Below are positions 1 through 5,327 of a DNA stretch of 14,578 nucleotides, piece by piece (position 1 is the first letter of the stretch; every line of letters starts with the position of its first letter). This DNA comes from a bacterium (GTDB lineage: Bacteria; Lindowbacteria; 2-12-FULL-62-27). The notes below the pieces were generated by a model. The model was not told the DNA's origin and searched no databases. It saw nothing but the letters and a program-made list of their open reading frames with translations. The DNA lies in NCBI GenBank assembly GCA_016202645.1, contig JACQOF010000115.1:1-14578 (forward strand), given 5' to 3'. Position numbers and translations under genes: made by a program.

Positions 1-2
1 GA

Positions 3-1094
3 TACCGGAAGATTCGTTCCTACGAGAAGGGCCTGTACTTCTACGATGGGGAGTTCCGGAAGATTTTGACCACAGGCCGACATTGGTTGGTGGATCCTCT
101 GAACCGCGTCCGGATCGATGTTGTGTCCCAGCGCGATCCCTGGCTGGTCCATGACAAGCTCGACATCGTCGTCAAGTCCGGTGTCCTCAAGAACGAGGCG
201 GTGGTGCTGGACCTGAAGGACTATGAGCGCGCGCTTGTGTGGATCGACGGCCGGTTCAACCGCGTGCTGGATTCAGGCCTCTACGCGCTGTGGTCCAAGT
301 TCCGTGACATCAAGACGGAGATCGTTGACGCGCGTGACGTGCTGTTCGAGCACAAGAGCATCGACGTCATCCTGAAGTCGGAGGGCGTTGATGGGGTGCT
401 CAATGTCTTCAATGTCGAAGAGGGTCACGTCGGCGTCTATTTTAAGGACGGTGAATACGTCAAGACGCTCGCTCCGGGCAAGTACGCGACGTGGAAGAAC
501 GTCGGCAAGGTCAAGTTCTACCACCTCGACGTGCGCGAGACGGTACTCGACGTGGCCGGCCAGGAGATCATGACGGCCGACAAGGTCACGCTCCGGATGA
601 ATGCGATTGTGACCTATCGCATCGTCGATGCCCGCAAGTCCGTCGAAACGGTCGGGGATGTCGCTCAGGCGCTGTATCGGGAGGCACAGCTGGCGCTTCG
701 TGCCGCGGTCGGCACGCGTGAGCTCGAGCCGCTTCTGGTCGACAAGACCGACGTCGCGAAGGAACTCGAGTCGGTCGTTCGCCGACGCGCGAGCGAGTTT
801 GGCATTCAGGTGATCGGTCTTGGCATTCGAGACATCATCCTGCCGGGCGACATGAAGACGCTGCTCAACAAGGTGCTCGAGGCCAAGAAGGCGGCCGAGG
901 CGAACGTGATTCTGCGACGCGAGGAGACGGCAGCCATGCGCAGCCAGCTCAACACGGCGAAGCTCATGGAGGACAACGCGGTTCTCATGCGCCTCAAGGA
1001 ACTGGAGGTGCTGGAGAAGGTCGCGAGCGCATCCAAGCTGAATGTGGTGCTGGGTGAGAAGGGATTGGCCGAACGTGTGGTCAATCTGCTTTGA
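3..1094 (+). CDS. SPFH/slipin-family membrane scaffold protein (5' partial)
   Basis: The frame is open from base 3, so the gene starts left of the window; the TTG at 66 is internal, not a convincing start. SPFH proteins (stomatin, slipin, prohibitin) form oligomeric membrane-associated scaffolds. The C-terminal two thirds has the expected pattern: a beta-rich part with VTLRMNAIVTYRI, a segment with YREAQLALRAAVGTREL, then FGIQVIGLGIRDIILPGDMK and a charged helical tail that is probably coiled coil (about residues 265-330 counted from base 66). Before this lie three similar beta-type units with a shared pattern, roughly xxDGxxxxxLxxGxxxxW, at bases 21-86, 222-296 and 417-494. No membrane anchor is visible in the part present; it may lie upstream. 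The gene ends at TGA 1092-1094 and is followed by accessory sequence. The family call is firm; the cellular role is unknown. Confidence 0.85.
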   Translation, partial: YRKIRSYEKGLYFYDGEFRKILTTGRHWLVDPLNRVRIDVVSQRDPWLVHDKLDIVVKSGVLKNEAVVLDLKDYERALVWIDGRFNRVLDSGLYALWSKFRDIKTEIVDARDVLFEHKSIDVILKSEGVDGVLNVFNVEEGHVGVYFKDGEYVKTLAPGKYATWKNVGKVKFYHLDVRETVLDVAGQEIMTADKVTLRMNAIVTYRIVDARKSVETVGDVAQALYREAQLALRAAVGTRELEPLLVDKTDVAKELESVVRRRASEFGIQVIGLGIRDIILPGDMKTLLNKVLEAKKAAEANVILRREETAAMRSQLNTAKLMEDNAVLMRLKELEVLEKVASASKLNVVLGEKGLAERVVNLL

Positions 1095-1110
1095 GCGGTA
1101 AGGAGGTGAG

Positions 1111-1158
1111 ATGTTGAAGTCAGACGAGTTTGAAAGCGGCGGAGGGGGGCCGGATTGA
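1111..1158 (+). CDS. 15-codon mini-ORF with near-perfect Shine-Dalgarno (leader peptide or truncated gene start)
   Basis: The bases TAAGGAGGTGA at 1099-1109 match the full anti-Shine-Dalgarno complement and lie one base before ATG 1111. The ORF encodes MLKSDEFESGGGGPD and stops at TGA 1156-1158. Its last codons form the 5' arm of an 11-bp hairpin. Such a strong ribosome site on so short an ORF suggests either a leader peptide acting on the hairpin, or the start of a former second gene of the SPFH operon broken by insertion of the accessory segment that follows. I do not recognise the peptide. Translation is likely from the site; function is inference. Confidence 0.4.
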   Translation: MLKSDEFESGGGGPD

Positions 1159-1181
1159 AAACATGGCGGTGGCCCCCCTCC
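1141..1181 (+). other. 11-bp perfect inverted repeat (GC-rich hairpin)
   Basis: The arm 1141-1151 (GGAGGGGGGCC) is perfectly complementary to 1171-1181 (GGCCCCCCTCC), with a 19-nt loop. The 5' arm overlaps the end of the 15-codon mini-ORF. The bases after it (TTGGGCTGG) are not a T-tract, so it is not a standard intrinsic terminator. It could stop the SPFH transcript weakly, stabilise its 3' end or act as an attenuator. Confidence 0.55.
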
Positions 1182-1222
1182 TTGGGCTGGTTCGATCCGA
1201 ACAAACAACGCCGTATTCAATC

Positions 1223-1294
1223 GCCCGTATGGTGTGAGTGGCAGCACGTCGCCGTGGTAAGGCGGAGGTCTCGGATCAAACCCGAGTGCGGGCC
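1223..1294 (+). tRNA. tRNA-Thr(GGT)-like element, divergent or degenerate
   Basis: A full cloverleaf can be drawn. Acceptor 1223-1229 pairs with 1287-1293 (7/7, one G-U). D stem 1232-1235 pairs with 1244-1247, with a loop holding GTGGCA. Anticodon stem 1249-1253 pairs with 1261-1265. T stem 1270-1274 pairs with 1282-1286, with loop ATCAAAC. The anticodon is GGT at 1256-1258, in loop GTGGTAA. The stretch TGGTAAGGCGGAGGTC matches the familiar bacterial tRNA-Thr(GGT) anticodon arm and variable loop as I recall it. Departures: A instead of T at position 54, G at 14, G at 32, a 4-nt variable loop (or a 4-bp T stem), discriminator C and no encoded CCA. This is either a divergent accessory tRNA, a decaying tRNA or a tRNA-like RNA. 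It lies just upstream of the HNH gene. Confidence 0.5.
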
Positions 1295-1373
1295 GTTCGC
1301 GACATCCATGTCGCTCGGCGGCACTTCCCCCGTCCATGGGGGTCGGCTGATAAACTTTTTTAGGAGGAATGAC

Positions 1374-2027
1374 GTGACTGGTGTACTTGTGCAGCCGACT
1401 TTGGTTCTGAATTCAAGTTTCTTGCCCGTATCGGTCGTCCGGGTGATGGAGGCGATCTGTCTGCTCGTCACTTCCAAGGCCGATCTGATTGACGGTGATG
1501 AGGGGGAACTGATCCGTTCTCAGAGATTGTCGATTCCGTTACCGCGGGTTGTCCGCCTCCTGAAATTTAACGGGATTCCATCCAACCCGGCATGGTCCCG
1601 ATTGAAGGTGATCTACCGGGACGACATGACCTGCGCCTGGTGCGGCAAGCGTGGCCGAATGGAAGAATTGGACTGCGACCACATCATTCCTCGATCACGG
1701 TGGCACGCCTGTCCGCCAAATCTCCGGCGGCCATACGAAGTTGCACGGGTTAAACTTCAGAATGCCGAAGCTCCCTGGAATTCGTGGATGAACACCTTCG
1801 CGGCGTGTCGAAAATGCAACGCAACCAAGGGAAATCTCTATCCATGGGAGATGGGTCGCCGACCCCTGTGGGCGCCATACGAGCCGGAATACGTCCCATC
1901 CATCATTGTCAGCTTCGAGCGAGCAAAAAATCTTGGCTGGCTGGATTATCTGCTCACGCGGCGCGGGACGCTCATCTATCCGTCGGGAGTGCGAGTCGCG
2001 GGTGTGCCTGCCAGTAAAAGGGTGTGA
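1374..2027 (+). CDS. HNH endonuclease
   Basis: Start chosen at GTG 1374 because TAGGAGG (1361-1367) sits six bases upstream; the frame is open to 1155 but that part reads through the tRNA-like element. The 217-aa product has the usual N-terminal module of this HNH family (TLVLNSSFLPVSVV, residues 9-22), then a zinc-type site: CAWC (87-90), DCDHIIPRSR with the catalytic D-H at 102-103, and CRKCN (145-149) followed by TKGN. Such proteins are small metal-dependent nucleases, found as free genes in phages, mobile elements and chromosomes. Odd: about 25 extra residues (110-138) lie between the DH motif and the second Cys pair, where most relatives have a short GG-type turn. All metal and catalytic residues look present. 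No methyltransferase or toxin partner lies nearby, so its target is unknown. Confidence 0.85.
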   Translation: MTGVLVQPTLVLNSSFLPVSVVRVMEAICLLVTSKADLIDGDEGELIRSQRLSIPLPRVVRLLKFNGIPSNPAWSRLKVIYRDDMTCAWCGKRGRMEELDCDHIIPRSRWHACPPNLRRPYEVARVKLQNAEAPWNSWMNTFAACRKCNATKGNLYPWEMGRRPLWAPYEPEYVPSIIVSFERAKNLGWLDYLLTRRGTLIYPSGVRVAGVPASKRV

Positions 2028-2206
2028 CGGAGCTTTTGCAGGGCCCTCGGCGGGATCCCGTGGAAAAGCCCGCAACGCGCTGTGCAGAATCTCTCGCAGG
2101 CTTCGCCATGTGCGTAATCCAAAGCATTCGAGCTTCCGGGCCTCTCCCCCTACGCGGAGTGTATCACGATGTGCCTGTGCTTTCCCGTGATCCGTTTGCG
2201 TGGGGG

Positions 2207-2235
2207 TTGACGGCTGTTATTAGATATAGTAACAT
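2207..2235 (+). promoter_or_regulatory. Possible sigma70 promoter for the XRE regulator
   Basis: TTGACG (2207-2212) and TAACAT (2230-2235) are separated by 17 bp. The predicted start of transcription falls at about the ATG at 2243, so the mRNA would be leaderless. The -10 match is only 4/6. An inverted repeat ATCACG/CGTGAT lies upstream at 2163-2168 and 2186-2191. The rest of 2028-2206 holds nothing I can identify. Confidence 0.35.
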
Positions 2236-2242
2236 CGTGTGG

Positions 2243-2761
2243 ATGGCGAACTCAGCAGTTGATCGGAAAGGGGCCGGGCCGCGCGTTCGGGTGCGCGAGC
2301 TGTGCGCGCGGCGGAAATGTTCGCTCCGCCGCGCCGCGACGGAGATGTCCATTTCTCCGTCCCTGCTCTCAAACTATAACAGCGGCAAAATCGGCCCTGG
2401 ATTGCTGCATCTGCTGACGCTGGCAAAGTTCTTTGGAGTCTCGACGCTGGATGACTTGGTCGAGAGCCCAGGCCCGCGCGGGCGAACCGCCGGTCCCGAA
2501 TCCCGAATCCGGCCTGTATATACCCGGCGCGTTTCGATTGACAGAAAACTCCGGCCGTTTTTGTGGGACTGCCCGGCCGGCAAGGCACCCGCTGAAAAGG
2601 TGGTATTGCGGGCGTTGACCCACGGAAATTTCGACCATGTTGTGTTTGTCTGCCGCAAGTTCCCCTTGATCGCCCGCCACGTGACGGACACATATCCGAA
2701 CATTCGACGCGGCGTCCGATACTGGGTTGACAAATTGACGAAGGAGAATCGGGCCGCATGA
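2243..2761 (+). CDS. XRE-type HTH protein with C-terminal DUF6922-like domain
   Basis: The frame is open from 2024 but the upstream part is arginine/proline-rich and unlike a protein, so I start at ATG 2243 (172 aa); GTG 2237 is an alternative. Residues about 15-75 form a Cro/C1-type helix-turn-helix: RELCARRKCSLRRAATEMSI, then SPSLLSNYNSGKI and a hydrophobic helix (LLHLLTLAKFFGV). After an arginine/proline linker, residues 100-168 (LRPFLWDCPAGK, VLRALTHGNF, YWVDKL) resemble the short domain often annotated DUF6922, seen in antitoxin partners of nucleotidyltransferase toxins; this is recognition by eye. There is no visible ribosome site, in line with a leaderless mRNA. No toxin gene adjoins it: the next gene is a diguanylate cyclase 169 bp away. 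Likely a DNA-binding regulator or orphan antitoxin. Confidence 0.7.
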   Translation: MANSAVDRKGAGPRVRVRELCARRKCSLRRAATEMSISPSLLSNYNSGKIGPGLLHLLTLAKFFGVSTLDDLVESPGPRGRTAGPESRIRPVYTRRVSIDRKLRPFLWDCPAGKAPAEKVVLRALTHGNFDHVVFVCRKFPLIARHVTDTYPNIRRGVRYWVDKLTKENRAA

Positions 2762-2844
2762 AAGCCGGACGACGGGTGACCGACAAACACATCAACCGCC
2801 TGTCAGGCTTGGAGCCGGACCGGATGACGGGTAAAGGGGTCTGG

Positions 2845-2864
2845 ATTCCCGCGTTCGCGGGAAT
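2845..2864. repeat. Short palindromic repeat of the ATTCCCGC...GCGGGAAT type
   Basis: ATTCCCGC (2845-2852) pairs with GCGGGAAT (2857-2864) around a GTTC loop, followed by GACGAC. This is the common interspersed element of many GC-rich bacteria (dRS3-like); its reverse-strand translation gives the tell-tale IPANAGIQ peptide. It lies in the 169-bp gap between the XRE gene and the cyclase gene and could act as a weak hairpin or as a recombination site. The rest of that gap is pyrimidine-rich and has no recognisable gene. Confidence 0.7.
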
Positions 2865-2930
2865 GACGACATGAACAATTAAGCCTCCCTCCCCTTTTGG
2901 CCGTCCCCCTAAAATGCCGAAAAGAGGGTT

Positions 2931-4157
2931 ATGAGGCGGTCTTTGGCGGTTGTGCTGGGGTTTATGCTTGTTTTGGCGGCGCCGGTTTGGCTCCGGCATT
3001 TTGGCGGGGACGCGGCGGCTTGGACGGTGTCGTTCACCGGGCGGGCCACCATGGATATTCTGCGGGGGATGCCGTATGCGGCGCTGGGGCTGTCGGCGTT
3101 GTGGGCGGCGCGGATTGCGAACGCGCCGGTGTTTGTGTTGAGTTTGATTCTGATTCCATCCCAGTATTATTTTTCCGGCGGAACGGCTGCGGTCGCCGGG
3201 GGAGATCAGATGCGGTTTGTGCTGTTCTTGATCCTGCCCCTGCTCGTTACCGGTTCCCAGTTTGTGTCCCACCGGAACGTGGCGTGCACGTTTAAGGTCG
3301 GTTTGCTCGTCCTTCTGATCGGCTTTCTGATTCCTCCCCTGATATCCGTCAGCGCCGGGCGGTGGCTGTCCACGTGGGCCGGGTCGCATCGCTGGACCGG
3401 CGCGAGTTTTCTGGGCGCGCCGTCCCTGCCGACCGTTTTCTATTTGATCCTGTGCGGCATCAATCTCCTCCTGCCGTTTCAGGGCCGGGAAGGTGAAATG
3501 AAGAAATTGATGGCCGCTCTCATTCCCTGTTTTTACTTCTCCGGAGTCTTTCAGCCCATTTTTCAATCCGGTCCGCTTTATCCGCCGCCGGTCCAGCCCG
3601 TCGCGTTCGTCGTCTGCACGGCCCTGGCGTCTCTGATCCTTCTCTACTGCAATTTTTTTCTCTCCTGGTCCAAGGCCTACGTGGACGACCTCACCCAGGT
3701 TCTCGGCCGCCGCGCCTTGAACGAGGCCCTCGCGCGTCTTTCGGGCAACTATGCCATCGCGATGGTCGACATCGATCATTTCAAAAAATTCAACGATACG
3801 TACGGCCACGCGGCCGGCGACGAAGTCCTGCGGGAGGTGGCGGCCCTGCTGTCGGCGTCGAGCGCCGGCCAGGTCTACCGCTACGGCGGGGAGGAATTCT
3901 CGGTTCTGTACTCCAACACCGCTGCCGACCTGGCCGCGGAGCGGATGGAGGAAACCCGCCGCGCGCTTGCGGAGACCAAAATACCGCTGAACGGCAGTGC
4001 CCCGAAAAAGCGCGAGAAGAAGGTCACCGTGCACATCAGCGTCGGGGTGTCGGAACAGACGCGGAAAAATGACACGCCGGAAAAAGTGCTTCGGGCCGCG
4101 GACGCGGCGCTATACAGGGCGAAGGAGGGCGGGAGAAACCGGGTGGAGAAGGGCTGA
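2931..4157 (+). CDS. Membrane-bound GGDEF diguanylate cyclase
   Basis: The 408-aa product makes cyclic di-GMP from two GTP at the inner membrane. Residues 1-246 hold about six to eight hydrophobic segments (clear ones near 4-22, 95-111, 122-143, 166-183 and 222-246), an integral-membrane sensor I cannot assign to a named family. The catalytic domain begins at VDDLTQVLGRRAL (251-263), with metal/GTP residues in MVDIDHFKKFNDTYGHAAGD (278-297), the signature YRYGGEEF (316-323) and the end ADAALYRAKEGGRN. All active-site residues appear intact. The inhibitory I-site (RxxD five residues before GGEEF) is replaced by S310 and G313, so feedback by c-di-GMP should be absent. The start ATG follows AAAAGAGGG. 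The last 127 bp of the gene recur at 5161-5287. Confidence 0.9.
   Translation: MRRSLAVVLGFMLVLAAPVWLRHFGGDAAAWTVSFTGRATMDILRGMPYAALGLSALWAARIANAPVFVLSLILIPSQYYFSGGTAAVAGGDQMRFVLFLILPLLVTGSQFVSHRNVACTFKVGLLVLLIGFLIPPLISVSAGRWLSTWAGSHRWTGASFLGAPSLPTVFYLILCGINLLLPFQGREGEMKKLMAALIPCFYFSGVFQPIFQSGPLYPPPVQPVAFVVCTALASLILLYCNFFLSWSKAYVDDLTQVLGRRALNEALARLSGNYAIAMVDIDHFKKFNDTYGHAAGDEVLREVAALLSASSAGQVYRYGGEEFSVLYSNTAADLAAERMEETRRALAETKIPLNGSAPKKREKKVTVHISVGVSEQTRKNDTPEKVLRAADAALYRAKEGGRNRVEKG
4031..4157 (+). repeat. Left copy of 127-bp direct repeat (3' end of the cyclase gene)
   Basis: This segment ends exactly at the cyclase stop codon and matches 5161-5287 with 6 mismatches in 127 bases and no gaps, at an offset of 1130 bp. 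Similarity ends abruptly at both sides: the bases before 4031 and after 4157 do not match those flanking the other copy. This copy carries the more canonical GGDEF ending (EGGRN). Confidence 0.95.
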
Positions 4158-4285
4158 GTTTGAGAAGCCGGGATGACGACCCGATAGTAAAATGTTGTGC
4201 CGAACTGACCCACCCTTCAGGAAATCCCACGTAAGATCGGCCTCCTCACGAAAGGCGGCGACAACGATGAAGCACAATGGTTGTC

Positions 4286-4588
4286 TCATCCCACAGCCCT
4301 TCTCGCCGTTTCGCCCCCGCGCAGATAGTCGTCATAATCGATCGGCGCCTGGATTCCAAACGATGACAGAAAGTCGAGCGTCTGGCTGAGCGTCATGCCC
4401 AAAGATCGGCCGAGTTTGGAGAGCGTGACGTGGCCCTCTTTGTAGGCCACCAGCATTTTGAATTTGAATCCGTCCGAGAGCAGTTCCCGGGCCATGGAGG
4501 ATTTTTCCTTGTCCTCCTCTTTCGCCAGCGCCTGCAGATGCTTCAATTCACGATCGCTCAAACGAAGACTCATGACGGGCATCCTCAT
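4286..4588 (-). CDS. UPF0175-like antitoxin with N-terminal ribbon-helix-helix-type segment
   Basis: This is the second gene of a toxin-antitoxin pair; its start overlaps the toxin stop in TGATG (ATG 4588-4586). GTG 4591 or the ATG at 4573 (MSLRLSDREL) are alternatives. The roughly 100-aa product has MSLRLSDRELKHLQALAKEE and KSSMARELLSDGF, a strand followed by two helices as in MetJ/Arc-type DNA-binding domains. It then has YKEGHVTLSKLGRSLGMTLS and DYDDYLRGG, matching the UPF0175 pattern of antitoxins that pair with DUF3368/PIN toxins. It probably binds the toxin and represses the pair's promoter. The downstream gap 4158-4285 has no gene I can recognise. Confidence 0.75.
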   Translation of the reverse strand: MRMPVMSLRLSDRELKHLQALAKEEDKEKSSMARELLSDGFKFKMLVAYKEGHVTLSKLGRSLGMTLSQTLDFLSSFGIQAPIDYDDYLRGGETARRAVG

Positions 4589-5091
4589 CACCTCGCTTTT
4601 CTGAGTTTTTCGCGGGCGTCTTCCAGAATCCGGACACTGTAGCGCCCGATTTTTTCGAGTTTGTCCAGCTTCGCCAGCGCCTCATTCCGCCTGATTCGGC
4701 CCTTTTCGCACAGCGCGATCAATACATGGATCGCCGTAAAAAAGGGTACGCCGACAATCTTTGCCGCCTTGATGGCCGGCCCGTCGTCTGTTCCGACGGG
4801 GACGGCCTTCTCCTTTGCCAGCTCCAGCGCCGCCGCTTCGCCGGGATCAAGCCCGAAATCCGATTCTATTTGCCGGCGATGGCCGGATCGAGAAACATCC
4901 AAAACGCGTATCTTCCCATCTTGAATCAGCTTCGTGATCAATTTGGCGTCAACGCTCTCCTGGCCGGCTGTCGCCTCGCTCCGCACCTCGGCCGGGATCA
5001 GTATCCCGGTCTTTTCAAGCAGAACCTGCAAAAGATCAGTCTTGGCCAATAGTATCAGCGTTGACGCGTCGAGCACGGCTGTGTAGTTCAT
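4588..5091 (-). CDS. PIN-domain (DUF3368-like) toxin, probable ribonuclease
   Basis: The 167-aa product begins MNYTAVLDASTLILLAKTDL, typical of the DUF3368 branch of PIN nucleases, which cleave RNA with a Mg/Mn-bound acidic cluster. Candidate acidic residues are D8, E35 or E39, E85 in DPGEAAALELA, and D102/D103 in GTDDGPAIKAAK, so the site looks complete. ATG 5091 lies only 11 bases after a TATACT -10 box, so there is almost no leader and no Shine-Dalgarno. The antitoxin follows directly with translational coupling, so the order is toxin first, the reverse of the usual arrangement. The pair sits between two copies of the cyclase 3' end. Confidence 0.82.
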   Translation of the reverse strand: MNYTAVLDASTLILLAKTDLLQVLLEKTGILIPAEVRSEATAGQESVDAKLITKLIQDGKIRVLDVSRSGHRRQIESDFGLDPGEAAALELAKEKAVPVGTDDGPAIKAAKIVGVPFFTAIHVLIALCEKGRIRRNEALAKLDKLEKIGRYSVRILEDAREKLRKAR

Positions 5092-5093
5092 CT

Positions 5094-5132
5094 TACTACA
5101 ATAGTATACAGACCATTCGCCCCGCCTGTCAA
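5094..5132 (-). promoter_or_regulatory. Strong sigma70 promoter and palindromic operator of the TA pair
   Basis: On the minus strand TTGACA (5127-5132) and TATACT (5103-5108) are 18 bp apart, nearly consensus. A perfect inverted repeat TACTA-TTG-TAGTA (5094-5106) overlaps the -10 box and the expected transcription start, the usual place for an autorepression operator. Upstream of -35 lies AT-rich sequence with two ATTTTCC copies that could serve as an UP element or a second binding site. Confidence 0.75.
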
Positions 5133-5160
5133 TGGAAAATCAAGGAAAATTCCACCCATA

Positions 5161-5287
5161 GCACATCAGCGTCGGGGTGTCGGAGCAGACGCGGAAAAAT
5201 AACACACCGGAAAAAGTGATTCGGGCCGCGGACGCGGCGCTGTACAGGGCGAAGGAGAGCGGGAGAAACCGGGTGGAGAAGGGCTGA
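5161..5287 (+). pseudogene. Right copy of 127-bp direct repeat: GGDEF C-terminal fragment
   Basis: The fragment encodes the last ~42 residues of a GGDEF domain (HISVGVSEQTRKN to NRVEKG) and a stop at 5285-5287, with no start or upstream part. Compared with 4031-4157 it has 6 substitutions: three synonymous, and D to N, L to I and G to S. The half-synonymous, conservative pattern suggests divergence while both were in coding genes, for example in different strains, before they came to flank the TA islet. It is most likely the displaced 3' end left by an insertion. Confidence 0.9.
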
Positions 5288-5305
5288 ACCCCCCCCCCCT
5301 CCCGG

Positions 5306-5327
5306 CCTCCCCCCTCAAGGGGGGAGG
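5306..5327. terminator. 9-bp GC hairpin, probable bidirectional terminator
   Basis: CCTCCCCCC (5306-5314) pairs perfectly with GGGGGGAGG (5319-5327) around a TCAA loop. On the minus strand the loop holds the TGA stop of the small membrane gene. A short weak T-containing tract (AATTTAGATTT) follows on the plus strand and none on the minus strand, so termination strength is doubtful. An 11-C homopolymer (5289-5299) lies beside it. Confidence 0.5.

Noticed and set aside
1189-1199. GGTTCGATCCG, which looks like a canonical tRNA T-loop
   Set aside because: The flanking bases do not form a T stem beyond the closing pair and no acceptor or anticodon arms can be drawn around it.
273-1337. 354-aa open frame on the minus strand opposite the SPFH gene
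   Set aside because: Low-complexity, His/Arg/Leu-rich translation with no domain; the plus-strand SPFH protein is clearly the real gene.
1155-1373. N-terminal extension of the HNH gene from TTG 1155
   Set aside because: It reads through the hairpin and the tRNA-like element, has no ribosome site, and the translation looks random; GTG 1374 has a good Shine-Dalgarno.
2051-2060. Palindrome CGGGATCCCG after the HNH gene
   Set aside because: Short, no T-tract and no loop; nothing supports a terminator or operator.
2024-2242. N-terminal extension of the XRE regulator
   Set aside because: No ribosome site at 2024, non-protein-like composition, and a promoter-like pair lies inside it.
2220-4034. 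604-aa open frame on the minus strand
   Set aside because: It is antisense to the XRE and cyclase genes, rich in Arg/Pro/Gln/Gly, and includes the IPANAGIQ peptide that marks reading through an interspersed palindrome. GC-rich shadow frame.
4166-4182. CGGGATGACGACCCG hairpin after the cyclase stop as a terminator
   Set aside because: Only about 4 bp of stem and no T-tract after it.
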